Assembly (NCBI GenBank): GCA_950022655.1
Contig: OX465587.1
Location: 28,647,716-28,711,715, forward strand
Reading direction: 5' to 3'
DNA from: Alentia gelatinosa
Taxonomy: Eukaryota; Annelida; Polychaeta; Phyllodocida; Polynoidae
Length of the DNA: 64,000 nt
Both the position numbers and the translations under genes were made by a program. This document shows, piece after piece, positions 1-11,844 of the stretch (the first letter of the stretch is position 1; every line of letters starts with the position of its first letter). Below the pieces are notes generated by a model. The model did not search any database, had not been told where the DNA came from, and saw only the letters and a program-made list of their open reading frames with translations.

Positions 1-1430
1 TATGATGAATCCAATGCAGTTGGGGTCATAAAAACCATCGTAAACACATAAACGTATGCGACCATTGTGTCGTACCACTGGGAGTGGGTTTTTAAAAACC
101 AGGGAGGTGTATTTAAAACTAAGAACGATAGAATAATTTCTCTTATCGTTGTTGCATTCTCGTTACCTAAAATGATCCGTCTATATGGAAGACTTGTGAG
201 ACGATCAGAAAAAATATCTTCATTTTGAGTTTCTTAAAAGGTCACAAGCTTTACCTTACTTAAGGTCCATAGCTAGGTTGGTTCGATTCTTCATAACAAA
301 AACGTCTTCCACTAAGATAGGAAAAAAGTAAACTATACAAACTGCAAAGGCTATCCTGGAATTCATAGGTCCATCTGACACTCGGATCGTGGTCGCTATC
401 GCCTGAGGTTCATCCTAATCGTAATAATTCAGCCAGTATCGTTCTTAGTTCTAAAAACGCCTCCTTGGCTATGACAAAGTTCTCGGGACTAGAGAAGTGA
501 CTTTCTTCCAATCGAGGTTTGTATGGACAGCCTTCAAACACATTGCTCCCAATTATTTTGTGAAATATAAGACAATAAAGAATAGAATATTGTAATTATG
601 TTTATTTGTTAAAAGTTACATAAGAAGTGGTTCTATAGAGTAAAGCAAGACTTTACGCACATTTCCAATGTATCTGTTAATATCCCCCCCCCCCCCCACC
701 CACACACCAGTGATTGACCCCCCCCCCCCCCTCCCCCTCACCACCATCATCATGGCCCGGGCCAACACACATCCTGCAGATAGATTATCTTTATAACTGT
801 GATGTGTTACAGGATGGCTGGGGAATCATTAAGTTGTTAGCGTTGGTTATTGTATAAGTTTTCGTATGAGTTTATTTATGAATCATCTCTATTTATAGGG
901 TTCATCTGTAAAGTTCGCACGTAAAGCTTCAGAAAATTTCGACGCTTCTACTCCTTCTTTTTTCTTTTGATAAAATTTCTTTATTGAGCCAAGGTAGTTT
1001 ACACAGTCATGACGTATCTCACATTTGGGAAATATGCTCAACAAAGTGGTAGAGGCCTCAGCCTTTTTAATTCTTTGTACAATATTATTTATTAATCCAA
1101 TAATTCGCCACACAGGCGGTCTTCCATTATATGTGGAGCAGTACAATGTACTGATTTTTTTTTTTTAGAGGTTTTTATTTCTTGTAATCAGATACATGAT
1201 CTGTTCTTCCGAACAAGAAATGTGTAATACAGCAAAGTAAACGTATATACATTGTAAAGTGATGACAGGTAAGAAACTGAGCGTTAACCTCGTAAACTGG
1301 ATTAACGTCGAATTCTACTTATTAGGCACAGTTACAATACCAAAGTAGTTTTATATAGACATGTTATAGCAATATGATATACTTTTGTATAACACAAAAA
1401 GACACAAGGTTCTTCTTATCTTGTATGCAT
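1..1430. other. No gene recognised; two poly-C tracts
   Basis: AT-rich sequence without a supportable exon. C runs at 684-697 and 718-735 are the only clear structure. The ORFs here are short and without family features. Confidence 0.4.
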
Positions 1431-1438
1431 TAGATCAA

Positions 1439-1770
1439 AGAAGGAATTTACTATATACCCATGCCGTATATATATAAATACGCACCGTTTCGGGATATGA
1501 TGTAAAAATACTGTACGGACTGCTGGTCCGTACACTAAAATACGGACCACCTTGCCATACACGTTTATTAACATATCGGTTGTTAAAAATTAAATTAATG
1601 ATCTGTTTTTTAATTTCGGGGATATAGTAAATATATAACGTCCAACCATGCTTGTACAAGTCATAGAACTCGATGATAATTTACGGTTTGCCTCGTTCCG
1701 TACAAACCGTAAATTACCATCTCTTTCTGTGACTTATATACAGAATGGTCAGGACGTTCTATATAAGTAC
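1439..1770. mobile_element. Nested MITE, same family as 29405-30965
   Basis: It has TACTATATACCCATGCCGTA on the left and the inner TATAACGTCCAACCATGC...GGTCAGGACGTTC hairpin at about 1635-1767. The hairpin's loop has lost part of the sequence found in other copies. Confidence 0.65.
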
Positions 1771-2410
1771 CGGTACCTAGAATTTAAAAACAAAAAAGAC
1801 ATGCACCCCCCCCCCTCCCTCTCGCTAGGTACCTATAAGAACTCCACAACATTTATAGTTTTATCTCACCCTGGTGTTTTTGTCCCATAGGCTTAATGTT
1901 ATGAACTCGTTCTCCATGGTCCTTCAAGCATTAGCCCTGATACAGTTAGTTCATTTAGTGCATACCTGGGGATCATAGTGTGAGATTTGTTGATAATATG
2001 ATAATAGAATACATTGAAATTCAAAAAGATTTGTTATTCACATATGGTAGTAAAACTATAGGATTTTCTGAAAATCCTCACTGAATAAAGTAGCCTATAT
2101 GTATATCACTAAATTCACTAAATACACCGTATGTCCTACGTATACCACCCGCACCTACAAATGTCATATTTATGGCTGTACAACACATACGTGGCGTACG
2201 AGGTATGTACGGCGGCAAAACCAAACAAATTGTTCAAAAGCGATGGTAATAAAATGGCTATTTTAAGATATGTAATAATACGGACACAGGTATACTGTGT
2301 CTGTACGTGATAAATCCTTGGTAAAACTGACGATAAAACGAACCTTTGTCTCATTGTCAATTTTATCGCGTATCTATCACGTACAGTCATAGTAACCCCG
2401 TTTCCGTATA

Positions 2411-2737
2411 TTATCTCACCCCTGGTATTTTTCACCATAGACTTAACTTTGGGAACTCGTATCCAACACCCATGAGATATTTAGGAAAAATATACAATGG
2501 GGGATTTATGTCGCAAATGTTAGCCCATTAGTCAATGTTAAGGGTGAGATAAATTCAGAAACCCATTCAAGTTTAGGTTCAGAGCTCGATCCCATCGAGT
2601 TTATATCCCATCGTTTGAATCACTACGTAATTCACTCGGCTTCGCCTTGTGAATTACTACGCTATTCAAAATCGATGGGATACAAACTCGATGGGATACG
2701 AGCTCTGACCCTAAACATTCATAGGTTTCCTCTATGG
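2411..2737. mobile_element. Compound MITE pair (family C), copy 1
   Basis: 2411-2558 begins TTATCTCACCCCTGGTA and ends GGGTGAGATAAA, an inverted-repeat element. It directly abuts 2566-2737, which is largely palindromic (CGATCCCATCGAG...CTCGATGGGATACG). The same two elements lie side by side at 7721-7990, 55478-55832 and 60662-60955. Confidence 0.75.
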
Positions 2738-2905
2738 CACTGCACCCCTAGCAGCGGGTCGTGTTTCATAGACGTTCAGCCATAGCTTTATAATGCTCAT
2801 GGACAGTGTATTCCTCTGAGTTCTATGTCCATGATAAAGTCTACTGTTGACTGAGGTTCTTGTACAGATACCGGGACCTTTATCGTTATCAGCGTGGCGT
2901 GCTAC

Positions 2906-3506
2906 TGTCATTACGTCCCCTGGCCTAGTCACGAGACGTTACGCCAGGGACGTTAACTCGGCCCACACTGCAGTCATTACGTCCCCTGGCCGAGTCACGA
3001 GACGTTACGCCAGGGACGTTAACTCGGCCCACGCTGCAGTCATTACGTCCCCTGGTTAAGTCACGAGACATTACGCCATGTACGTTAACTCGGCCCACAC
3101 CGCAGTCATAACGTCCCCTGGCCGAGTCACAAGACGTTACGCCAGGGACGTTAACTCGGCCCACGCCGCAGTCATTACGTCCCCTGGCTGAGTTACGAGA
3201 CGTTACGCCAGGGACGTTAACTCGGCCCATGCTGCAGTCATTACGTGCCCTGGCCAAGTCACGAGACGTTACGCCAGGGACGTCAACTCGGCCCACGCTG
3301 CAGTCATTACGTCCCCTGGCCGAGTTACGAGACGTTACGCCACAGACGTTAACTCGGCCCACACCGCAGTCATTACGTCCCCTGGCCGAGTCACTAAACG
3401 GTACGCCAGTGACGTTAACTCTGCCCACCCCGCAGTCATTATGTCCCCTGGCTGAGTCATGAGACGTTACGTCATGGACGATAACTCGGCCCATGCTGCA
3501 GGTCAT
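2906..3506. repeat. 66-bp minisatellite, about 9 units
   Basis: Units with CATTACGTCCCCTGGCCGAG and GACGTTAACTCGGCCCA repeat every 66 bp (2909, 2975, 3041, 3107 and onward). Because the unit is 22 codons long, long ORFs run through on both strands, including a 232-codon minus ORF. They are by-products of the period. Confidence 0.9.
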
Positions 3507-3509
3507 GAC

Positions 3510-5804
3510 GGACCAAAACACAATGTAAGGCCACAAAAAATGTTCACAGCTCACAAATTTTATAATAAACTCTACCTTTGTCGTTATTTTATTCAAAATA
3601 CACATAAAAGAAAATGAAAACATGTAAAAATGGCTTCAAGAGTGAGAAATGTTTCACTCACGAAGCGTAGGTCCAGGTCTCACAAAAGTTCTGCAGTGAA
3701 TCACAGATACTTACAAGTTGTGGGTCAAGGTGGCCTGGATTTTAACCCAACCAGAGCTAACGTAGTAGAGTGTATTCTGTTGTTGCCAGGGCCAGGGCAC
3801 ACAGGCTCAAACTAAGACTGTTCTGTGCTGCCATTTTGAATCAGGAATTCCTTCCTCCGCTGGTACTAAGCTGCCCTGATTTATTTGCCAGTAACCAGTG
3901 TATTACTCTTCATGCATAGGTCATAAAATTAGAACAGCCAATCACGAAATTCCTTTCTCCCATCAGGCAGAGGGAACAGGCAAATGGGAGCCGTGCTCTG
4001 TTAGACCCTTACGGAGCGTAGCTTTGGCAGCCAGTGTAATTGCTGTCCCCCGTAGCACTAACTAACCGCAGAGATGTTCTGCACTACGTTTAATACCACA
4101 CACACACCCCACCTACCGTAATTTACACACACCTACACCCAACAGCTCTCCCCTCACTACACTGGCCGCCAGAGCTACACTATGTCAGCTCTGATTGGTA
4201 TTAAATTTGTGGCACCTTGGCCCAGTGGCTGTAAGTGTTTGACACTCACCCTCAAGATCTTTGATCTGACCTAGACCTATGGTAGGAGAATGTGTCAATT
4301 CTCACTTTTGAAGCTATTTTTCCTTGTTCATATTTCCCTTTGTGTGTCTTTAGAATAAGATAACCATAAAGATATCCGTCCAGATACGATACCAGTTCTT
4401 TTACTGCAGGGATGTCAGCAGTCCTTGAAGAAAATCCCTTAAATTATTGTTAGGGACAAACTCTCCCCCCCCCCTCCCCCCACACACAAAAGACTACAAT
4501 GAACAAGCTTACTGGAAACTGGAAAACGTTAAAAACAGAATTCCCTGGTGAGTAGGACTAGTACTACAGTCTGTGCTCTCCAAGCAGAACCTTGCCTCCC
4601 ATGTCCTATTACTGTTAAACCAAATATGTGCATGGGAGATTGTAGTATAGAGTTGGTTCCTGGTATTATCTATGCATTCAAAGTGGTTTGTATGGTAACA
4701 CTGCAAGGGTTTCAGGGATTTTTATCAAAGCCTTATCTATGGGGAGCTTTTCAGGGAAAACCCTGAAAATCATGGAAGTAATAATGGACATGTTTATAGG
4801 GAAATGGGTATATGGGGCTCCTGAAACACTAGGGATTGACATATACATGTTCTTTTGAAGCTTTTCAATAGTGAGGACAATATTTCTGTGTTTAAGAAAA
4901 ACCCTGATTTCAGGGAATTCCCTGAAGTCTGACATCCCTGAATTTACTAATAAGCAACCACATAGTGTCAGGGTCGGTCATTTACCAGAATCCTGATCAG
5001 TCACAGCGAGGTAGAGTGCTATGGTTTCGTTATCATATCTTTTGTAGCTGCGCCCTCTAAAAGTTTTAGTTTTCGACTCAGGCTTTCTTCCTTTGAGCGA
5101 AAGCAGGCAGATGGTCATAATTGAATTTAAAAAGGCGTAAAACAAGACTAATTCTTTGATAAATAGGAGACAATAACACTAAATTTTATACCTTTTTATT
5201 TTTATCAAAGCAAAAGTAGACTACAAAATGATACGCTAAATTTGACATCATAAATGACAATGGTGAGTTCTTGTTGATCAGATAACTCAATATACATTTA
5301 TTTTCACTAATATTTACAAAGATGAGAACTGTGACTGACACTTTTAAGACATGACCCTGAAATATTTAAAGGCATATCGGATAATATACATTGAAAATGA
5401 AAACCCATCTCATATTCCTGGAAATTCAATTTGATGACCTCATAGTGTAGTAGAACATATTTCTAATTCAAAAATTGGGGGTCACCATGCTAGTTTTAGA
5501 TCCAGGTATTGTTATAATGCTAACATTATAATAGAATATATATAGAAATTCTAAAAGGTTAGATTTCGCAGAGATGGTGGCCAATCTATTCAGTTCTTAC
5601 ACTGGCCACCAGAGCTACACTCAAATTCGTGCTGTCTTAATGTTGAATGGCCAAGTTCAGGGGAGAACGGAACAATGTAATGAAGGTGATATGGAAATAC
5701 TACTAAGGTATTACAATCTGTATGCATCAGTTGTGATGACTATGTTTAATGTTTATACTCATGATCAGAAAATAAGTGATGAGACATGATGTTCTGTTTG
5801 AAAC
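3510..5804. other. No gene recognised downstream of INO80B, apart from the element at 4406-4942
   Basis: CA-rich text near 4100-4140 and short repeats shared with other loci (ACTGGCCGCCAGAGCTACAC at about 4160 and a variant at 5600) are seen. No INO80B poly(A) signal could be fixed. Confidence 0.35.
4406..4942. mobile_element. Terminal-inverted-repeat element starting CAGGGATGTCAG
   Basis: CAGGGATGTCAG near 4407 and its complement CTGACATCCCTG near 4930 bound about 536 bp, with CAGGG/CCCTG motifs repeated inside near both ends. No transposase is visible, so it is non-autonomous. A single-ended relative occurs at 15204. Confidence 0.6.
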
Positions 5805-7030
5805 ACAGCAGACCACACAGCAGTACCCCGGCCATGCATACATAGTTAATGACGGGGTGAGATGTGTGTCCATGACCTGTGGTTGCCATGTGCCGCACCG
5901 TGATACCACGGTCCGCGAACATGCATGCATAGATTTAATGATACGGTGAGACGGGCGTCTAGGCGACCATGGCCTGTGGTTGCCATGTGCTGCACCGCAG
6001 TACCACGGTCCGCGAACACGCATACGTAGATTTAATGATACGGTGAGTCTAGGCAGCCACAACTTGTGGATTCAGTGTGGCCATGTTTTGTTTGTAACAC
6101 CGCAGACAGTTCGGTGGTACCACCGTTTGCGAACATGCATATGTAGAGTTGATAATACAGTGAGATGCAACCACAACTTGTGGATTCAGTGTGGCCATGT
6201 TTCTAACACTGCACTGCACAGTTGGACCCCGGCATGCGAACACACATAAGTAGATTTAATGATACGGTGAGACGGACATCTAGGCCTCCATGACCTGTGG
6301 TTGGCATGTGCTACACCGTGGTATCCCAGTCCGTGAACACGCTTACATAGATTTAATGATACGGTAAGACGGGTGTCTGGGCAACCATGACCTGTGGTTT
6401 ATGTGTGCTGCACCGTGGTACCCCGGTATGCGAATATGCATACATAGAGTTAATGATACGGTAAGTTTAAGCGAACATGGCCTGTGGATGCTGTATGGCC
6501 ATGTTCTGTTTGTAACACCCCAGACTGACCCGTGCTACCCAGTACGCGAACATGCATACATAGGTTCAATGATACAGTGAGACGGGTGTCTGGGCGACCA
6601 TAACCTGTAGTTTTTGTGTGCTGCACTGTGGTACCCCGGTCTGCGAACATGCATATGTAGATGATACGGTGAGACGGGCATCTAGGCAACCTTGACATGT
6701 GGTTGCCATGTGCTGCAGCGTGGTACCCCGGTCTGCGAACATGCATATGTAGATGATACGGTGAGACATGTGGTTGCCATGTGCTGCAGGGTGGTACCCC
6801 GGTCCGCGAACATGCATATGTAGAGTTAATGATACGGTGAGACAGGCGTCTAGGCAACCTTGACCTGTGGTTGCCATGTGCTGCACTGTAGTACCCTGGT
6901 CCGCGAACATGCATACGTAGATTTAATGATACGGTGAGACGGGCGTCTAGGCGACCATGACTTGCGGTTGCTGTGTGGCCATGTTCTGTTTGTAACACTG
7001 TAGACTGCACAGTGGTACCCCGGTCCGCGA
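5805..7030 (-). repeat. Tandem array derived from the INO80B zf-HIT exon end and 3' flank
   Basis: About 12 units can be placed by their shared GCGAACA block at 5915, 6012, 6129, 6236, 6333, 6430, 6546, 6643, 6735, 6806, 6903 and 7027. Most spacings are about 97 or 107-124 bp; one is 71. Each unit, read on the minus strand, starts in the YACSRTGVP codons, runs through the CAAGTCATGGTCGCC-like end of the coding sequence and the stop, and continues into a flank with GACGCCCGTCTCACCG. Longer units keep the LCSLQCYKQN codons and shorter ones lack them. The unit at 7027 is the real exon. The array probably forms INO80B 3' UTR or immediate downstream sequence. ORFs inside it are remnants of the finger, not a separate gene. 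Confidence 0.9.
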
Positions 7031-7091
7031 ACACGCATACTTCTTCGGGTTATCACACCCTGCTACACCGCAGAGCTGGATCTTTGGAGGT
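6947..7091 (-). CDS. INO80B: INO80B terminal exon: zf-HIT finger and stop
   Basis: The acceptor GACTTGCAG precedes 7091, and the TAG stop is at 6949-6947. It encodes LPPKIQLCGVAGCDNPKKYA, CSRTGVPLCSLQCYK and QNMATQQPQVMVA. The Cys spacing and the RTG.PLCSLQCY core match the human INO80B finger (SRTGQALCSLQCYRIN). The tandem array at 5805-7030 consists of degraded copies of the second half of this exon plus the sequence just past its stop, so this exon looks like the source unit. Confidence 0.93.
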
Positions 7092-10000
7092 CTGCAAGTC
7101 ACGTAAAATAACCAGATGTTTGTTACTGAAACTCTCATACAATTCTCTACAGATTGTGACTGAATTTCATTTAAGAGTCTATGATCGCTTTAGTATCCTT
7201 AATATATCTTTTGATGACACACTTATTTTCTATCATAACAAATAATGAAAGAAAATAAAGTAATACACTGTAAGTGTTGTGCTGGATATTTTGGTTCCTT
7301 ATATTTCAACGAACATCAGCGATTGTGTGACATACTTTATTGAAATAATTTGAAAAAAAATTCCTTGTATAAAACGTGTACTAGGGACTCGAACCCACAA
7401 AGTCCTACAACCTTGGAATTATGAGTACAGTGCTCTTGACCACTTATGGCTAACTCGCCATCCACTGTATGAGATAATATTGTGAAACATTTACTTACAG
7501 ACTTGCTCGTTGTGACTCGAAGTTGAAGTGGAATCCCTCGGGGACTGAGATACTGATCTGACTGCGGCTGCTGGTGTAGCGGAACCCAGGCACATGAGAC
7601 CGCTTCAGTTTACCCTGAACAGAAACGTTTAATTCCCATAGTTATGGCTCAACGTTATAATTTATACAGTAAAGATTAAATAATGCTTAATAAAGATATT
7701 TTTTAGTATACAATAATAAAGAGGAAACCTATGAAAGTTTAGAGTCAGGGCTCGTATCCCTTCAAGTTTGAATCGCGTAGTAATTCTTAAGGCGAAGCCA
7801 CGTGAATTACGTAGTGATTCAAACGAGATAGGATCAAGCTCTGACACTGAACTTGAACAGGTTTCTGAATTTATCTCACCCTTTGCATTGACTAATGAGC
7901 TAACATTTGTGACATAATCCTCCATTGGATATTTTTCCTAAATATTTTATGGGCGTTGGTTATGAGTTCCCAATGTTAATTCTATAGAGAGAAAATTGGC
8001 CCCAATCAAAAATGGAACATGTTCCTTGCTGTTGTCAGCGACAACGGAGTCTATAAGATACCCCTAATGATACATACCGATATCTGCCCATAATTAGCAT
8101 AAATAGTCACTGGGTAAGGAGAAATGAGGGTGACACACAGAGATGTGGTCCCTCACCGATAAGTGCCCCCGAGTTGACCAACCACTAGAACCGTAACACA
8201 GTCAGTAGGGTAGAAAATCGTAACACTATCGCACAGTGTGGACAGAATTGCTTAGGACTAACTCCTACCACCCCCTATCTGCTGTGATGGTCGATGCTGT
8301 GATGGTCGACGCTCTGTGCAAATTCGCCTGAGACATGTTAAGACTGGCTTACGATTAACCCTTTCTGTCAGGGCAATGCCATATGGCATTCCCCTGGCCA
8401 TGGCAGGACAATGCCATATGGCATTCCCCTGGCCATGGCAGGACAATGTCATATGGCATTCACATATGGAATTGATGAACCACTCTGTATTTGTTCCTTT
8501 GTAACTTTTTGAAAAACTATTGCAGAATCATAAAAATTATATGAGATATTATGATAAATGTCGCCAGTATGTCTTTGAAATATCGGAAAGTTCTAATAAA
8601 AAATACAGATTTACTGGAAATTTTAAATTTTAAATTTCTCTTAATAATATTGACTACAAAAGCCGGCCATACAAAGGCCACAATTGGATATGGTGCCTGC
8701 TGTAGTATGGATGCATGGTGAAGTATGTGTGGCTCTTGAAGGGTTAAGGGAGTTAATCGGTGGAAACTGAATCTACAGTCTGTTTTCCACTTTATGGCCA
8801 CTAATTAACACTGTAGCCACATACAAACCTCGAGTAGTTTACAGATCCGACCATCTAAAAACCATCGATTGCTGTATTTCTTACCCCCTATTGAATTATC
8901 CCTATCGACTGTCAAATCCATCAATTTGTTTTGGTTTGTTTCTTAGTTTGTTTGGTTTGATTTTACGTCCAGTCAACCATTATAGGTCCTTACCAGACTT
9001 TCTCAAGGTTCTTTTACACCACAAGGGTGGTGATCGAATCTATGTGATGAATTCAGGCAGAAATCTCATCCTTACACATTTACTGAGATGAGAGTTCTTT
9101 TACTCCCCACACCACATAGACATGGTATTGACCTTTGATATAGCAGTAAATCTACCACTGCTGGGGGTGGGGCTCGAACCCACAAAGTCCTACAACCTTG
9201 GAATCACAACTCCGGTGCTCTAACCACTGAGCTAACTCCCCACCCCTGTTTTGGTTGGTATTCTGTGAAGAGCACCCAGCAAGGACTATCTTAAGTTGCT
9301 CTCCATACACCACTTCAGTGTTCCTGATTTCAACAAAGCATCCAAGTATCTGTCAAACGAGTGTATTTTCCGTAAACCATGGGTTTGGAACTAATAAATA
9401 CTGGGTAGTAGTTTACTGTGGCCCAATTCATTTTTAATGGGGACATCGTAACCCATGGGTAAGAAATGTTTGTTCTATTTACCATCTCAGTTGAGTGATG
9501 ATGTTGTATTATAAATCTGGTCAGTTTCTTATTGAGTCATTCAGTTACCTTTAGCCCCTTGCCTCGCGTGTCTTGTTTTTTCAAAAGACGATCCATCGTT
9601 TGTTTCTGTAATGAAGAGGACATTGTAGAGATTATGTTTTCTATTATTGACACACTTTCTATATTATCATGAAATGGGTCGTGGTTTACGGAGTCCCCAT
9701 ACATTTTTAATGGGGGCTTTGAATACGATGGATAATAAAAGCCCGTTTCCATAGGGACTATTTCTTTGCTGTATAGAACTAAGGGACTATTTTCACCGTA
9801 TACCATGGCTTTGAATCCGTATACCACAATAACGTTATTTGACAGGTTTTATATATTGGGTCGTGGTTTACTGAGTCCCCTTACATTCTCAATGGGGACT
9901 TTGTATACGATGGATAATAAAGATGAATATACCGTAGATAATAAAGCCCAAGTAAACCAGGAACGGAAAGAGAACATGAGAAGTACGGTACCTTGTCTTT

Positions 10001-11805
10001 TTCACTCTTTTCTCTCGCTTGCTCGCGTCGTTTCGCAGTTCGCTGTTGTCTTCTTTTAATCTGCTCTTCTGTGAGTTCTGTATTCGTCTTGTAGCCCACT
10101 TTAAAATGTTAAATAAAACAAATATCTACAATAACTCCTTGTATTTTTTAAATACGCCACCACTACGGATATCAAAGAAATTCTAATCAATGGTACATCA
10201 TTAAAAAATAGTGCTTTCGAACTGTGACAAAGTATAATCAAATTTTCATTTTACACAGACGTAGATCGAAACATTAATCTTGCATATTCGTTATAGGTTT
10301 GTTTGTTTGGGTAGTTTAACGTCCAATTTGTTTAATAAGACTTACTTTGGTTTATTTTACTATGAATTGGAGTAACAAGGCATGCTCAATTATATCTTAT
10401 CGAAAATCTCACAATCCTTGAGGAAGTCAAGAATTTCTCTCTTGCCAATGTTACAAAAAACAGTGCACACTGTCGTTACTGTTCTTTTTGTTATAGCTAA
10501 ATCTGAATAGTCCACCGGTGCTTTCAATACATACATAATAAAGAGTTAAGCTAAATAAAGCTAAATTACACTGGTAAACATATATTGAAGAATCTTTGCA
10601 TAAATCTGAGGGTAAAACTAACCTGTGGGCAGTTCGAGCAAACCGTCTTTGTTTCCGTGGAGGAGCGACCGCTGTAAAAATACAAAGATGCTTACAGTTA
10701 GGATTTTATGTCATACACAACCAGCACAAAGTAACAGCAGTGAAGCCTACGTATAGGCTGCTTATCATAATGGGCAGGGTTATAACATAATCATCAAACA
10801 TTCTCATAGATATATATTCATATCGGACGAGGCTAGATCTCGATCTGCAACTTAGGAGCAGCAACCGCATTGTGAAGCGCTGTCAGTGCGGCGCGTCTAT
10901 TTATAGTTTTGTACCATGTGACCCCTTTCGGCCAATCACAACACGTATCGCCGAGATGTCGGTGATGCGTTTGTTTATGTTGTTGTCAGAGCATCGAACG
11001 TCGATTGACAACCGTGTCAACAACTTGTCTGTTGCCCTGTGTTTGTGAGTTTCAATGGGGTTTGAAAAACGTTTTGAGCGGTTTCATCTATGTGAATCTT
11101 CAGGCTGCAAGATGTGTGTCTGACTAAGAGATTAGTCTGACTTACTTGTGCGGTAATCAAATCAGAGTGAGTTGATTTTAAGCTGTCAAACAAAGTTCAG
11201 CATCAAGAATGCCAGTGGTTATTGTTTGCAGAAGGTTTTGAGAAATAAAATGTGTTCCCAATGAATGAGTTGATATAATGAGGGATTATAAAGCTCATTA
11301 GAGGGGTTTAATAAAGTTTTCAAAAAAGTGATGAAAAAATTATTAAAAAAATGCGTGGTACCCAGAGGATCAAGGGAAGGTCTCCGGACTATAAATAATG
11401 TTGTTTTACCCACTTTTGACACTTCGATTAACAATAAAATTTTTGAACGTGGCTATATGGTGTCATCAGTGGGTAACCGGGCGAGTCCATTAATGCTTCA
11501 AAGGGTCACTCACATTCAGCCCCAAGGGGGCGTTCGTGTGTAGTCTCTGAATCCAATTAAACTCTAGGAGGTTACGAAGGTAGGCGGCCTTTGTGGAGTC
11601 CGGGTGGGCATGCACAAAGTCTACGATGTGAATGGAGACATCGTTCTCCTTCTGGTGACCATTGGTAGTAAAGTGTCTGGCCACTTCACTAAGTTCTAGT
11701 TTGGCACCTTGGATATTGGCGAAGTGCTGTACAAAGCGCTTTTTCAATTCCTGTTTGGTCTGCCCAACATATTGGATCCCACAGCGGGTGCACTCTATGC
11801 AGTAG

Positions 11806-11844
<39 letters not shown>

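Noticed and set aside
2906..3506. CRISPR-like regular repeats
   Set aside because: The repeats are contiguous without unique spacers, and the genome is eukaryotic.
2925..3623. 232-codon minus-strand ORF with SARGRNDCGVGRV repeats
   Set aside because: It lies entirely over the 66-bp minisatellite, whose period is a multiple of three. The opposite strand is open too, and there is no family feature.
5727..7056. Several overlapping minus ORFs with YACSRT or MFADRGTT repeats
   Set aside because: They are frames through degraded copies of the zf-HIT exon. None has a promoter, a splice structure or an intact finger.
9150..9245. tRNA gene with good A and B boxes
   Set aside because: It is the head of a SINE. 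The SINE body follows it directly, and the same head recurs at 41466 and, decayed, at 7385 and 12890.
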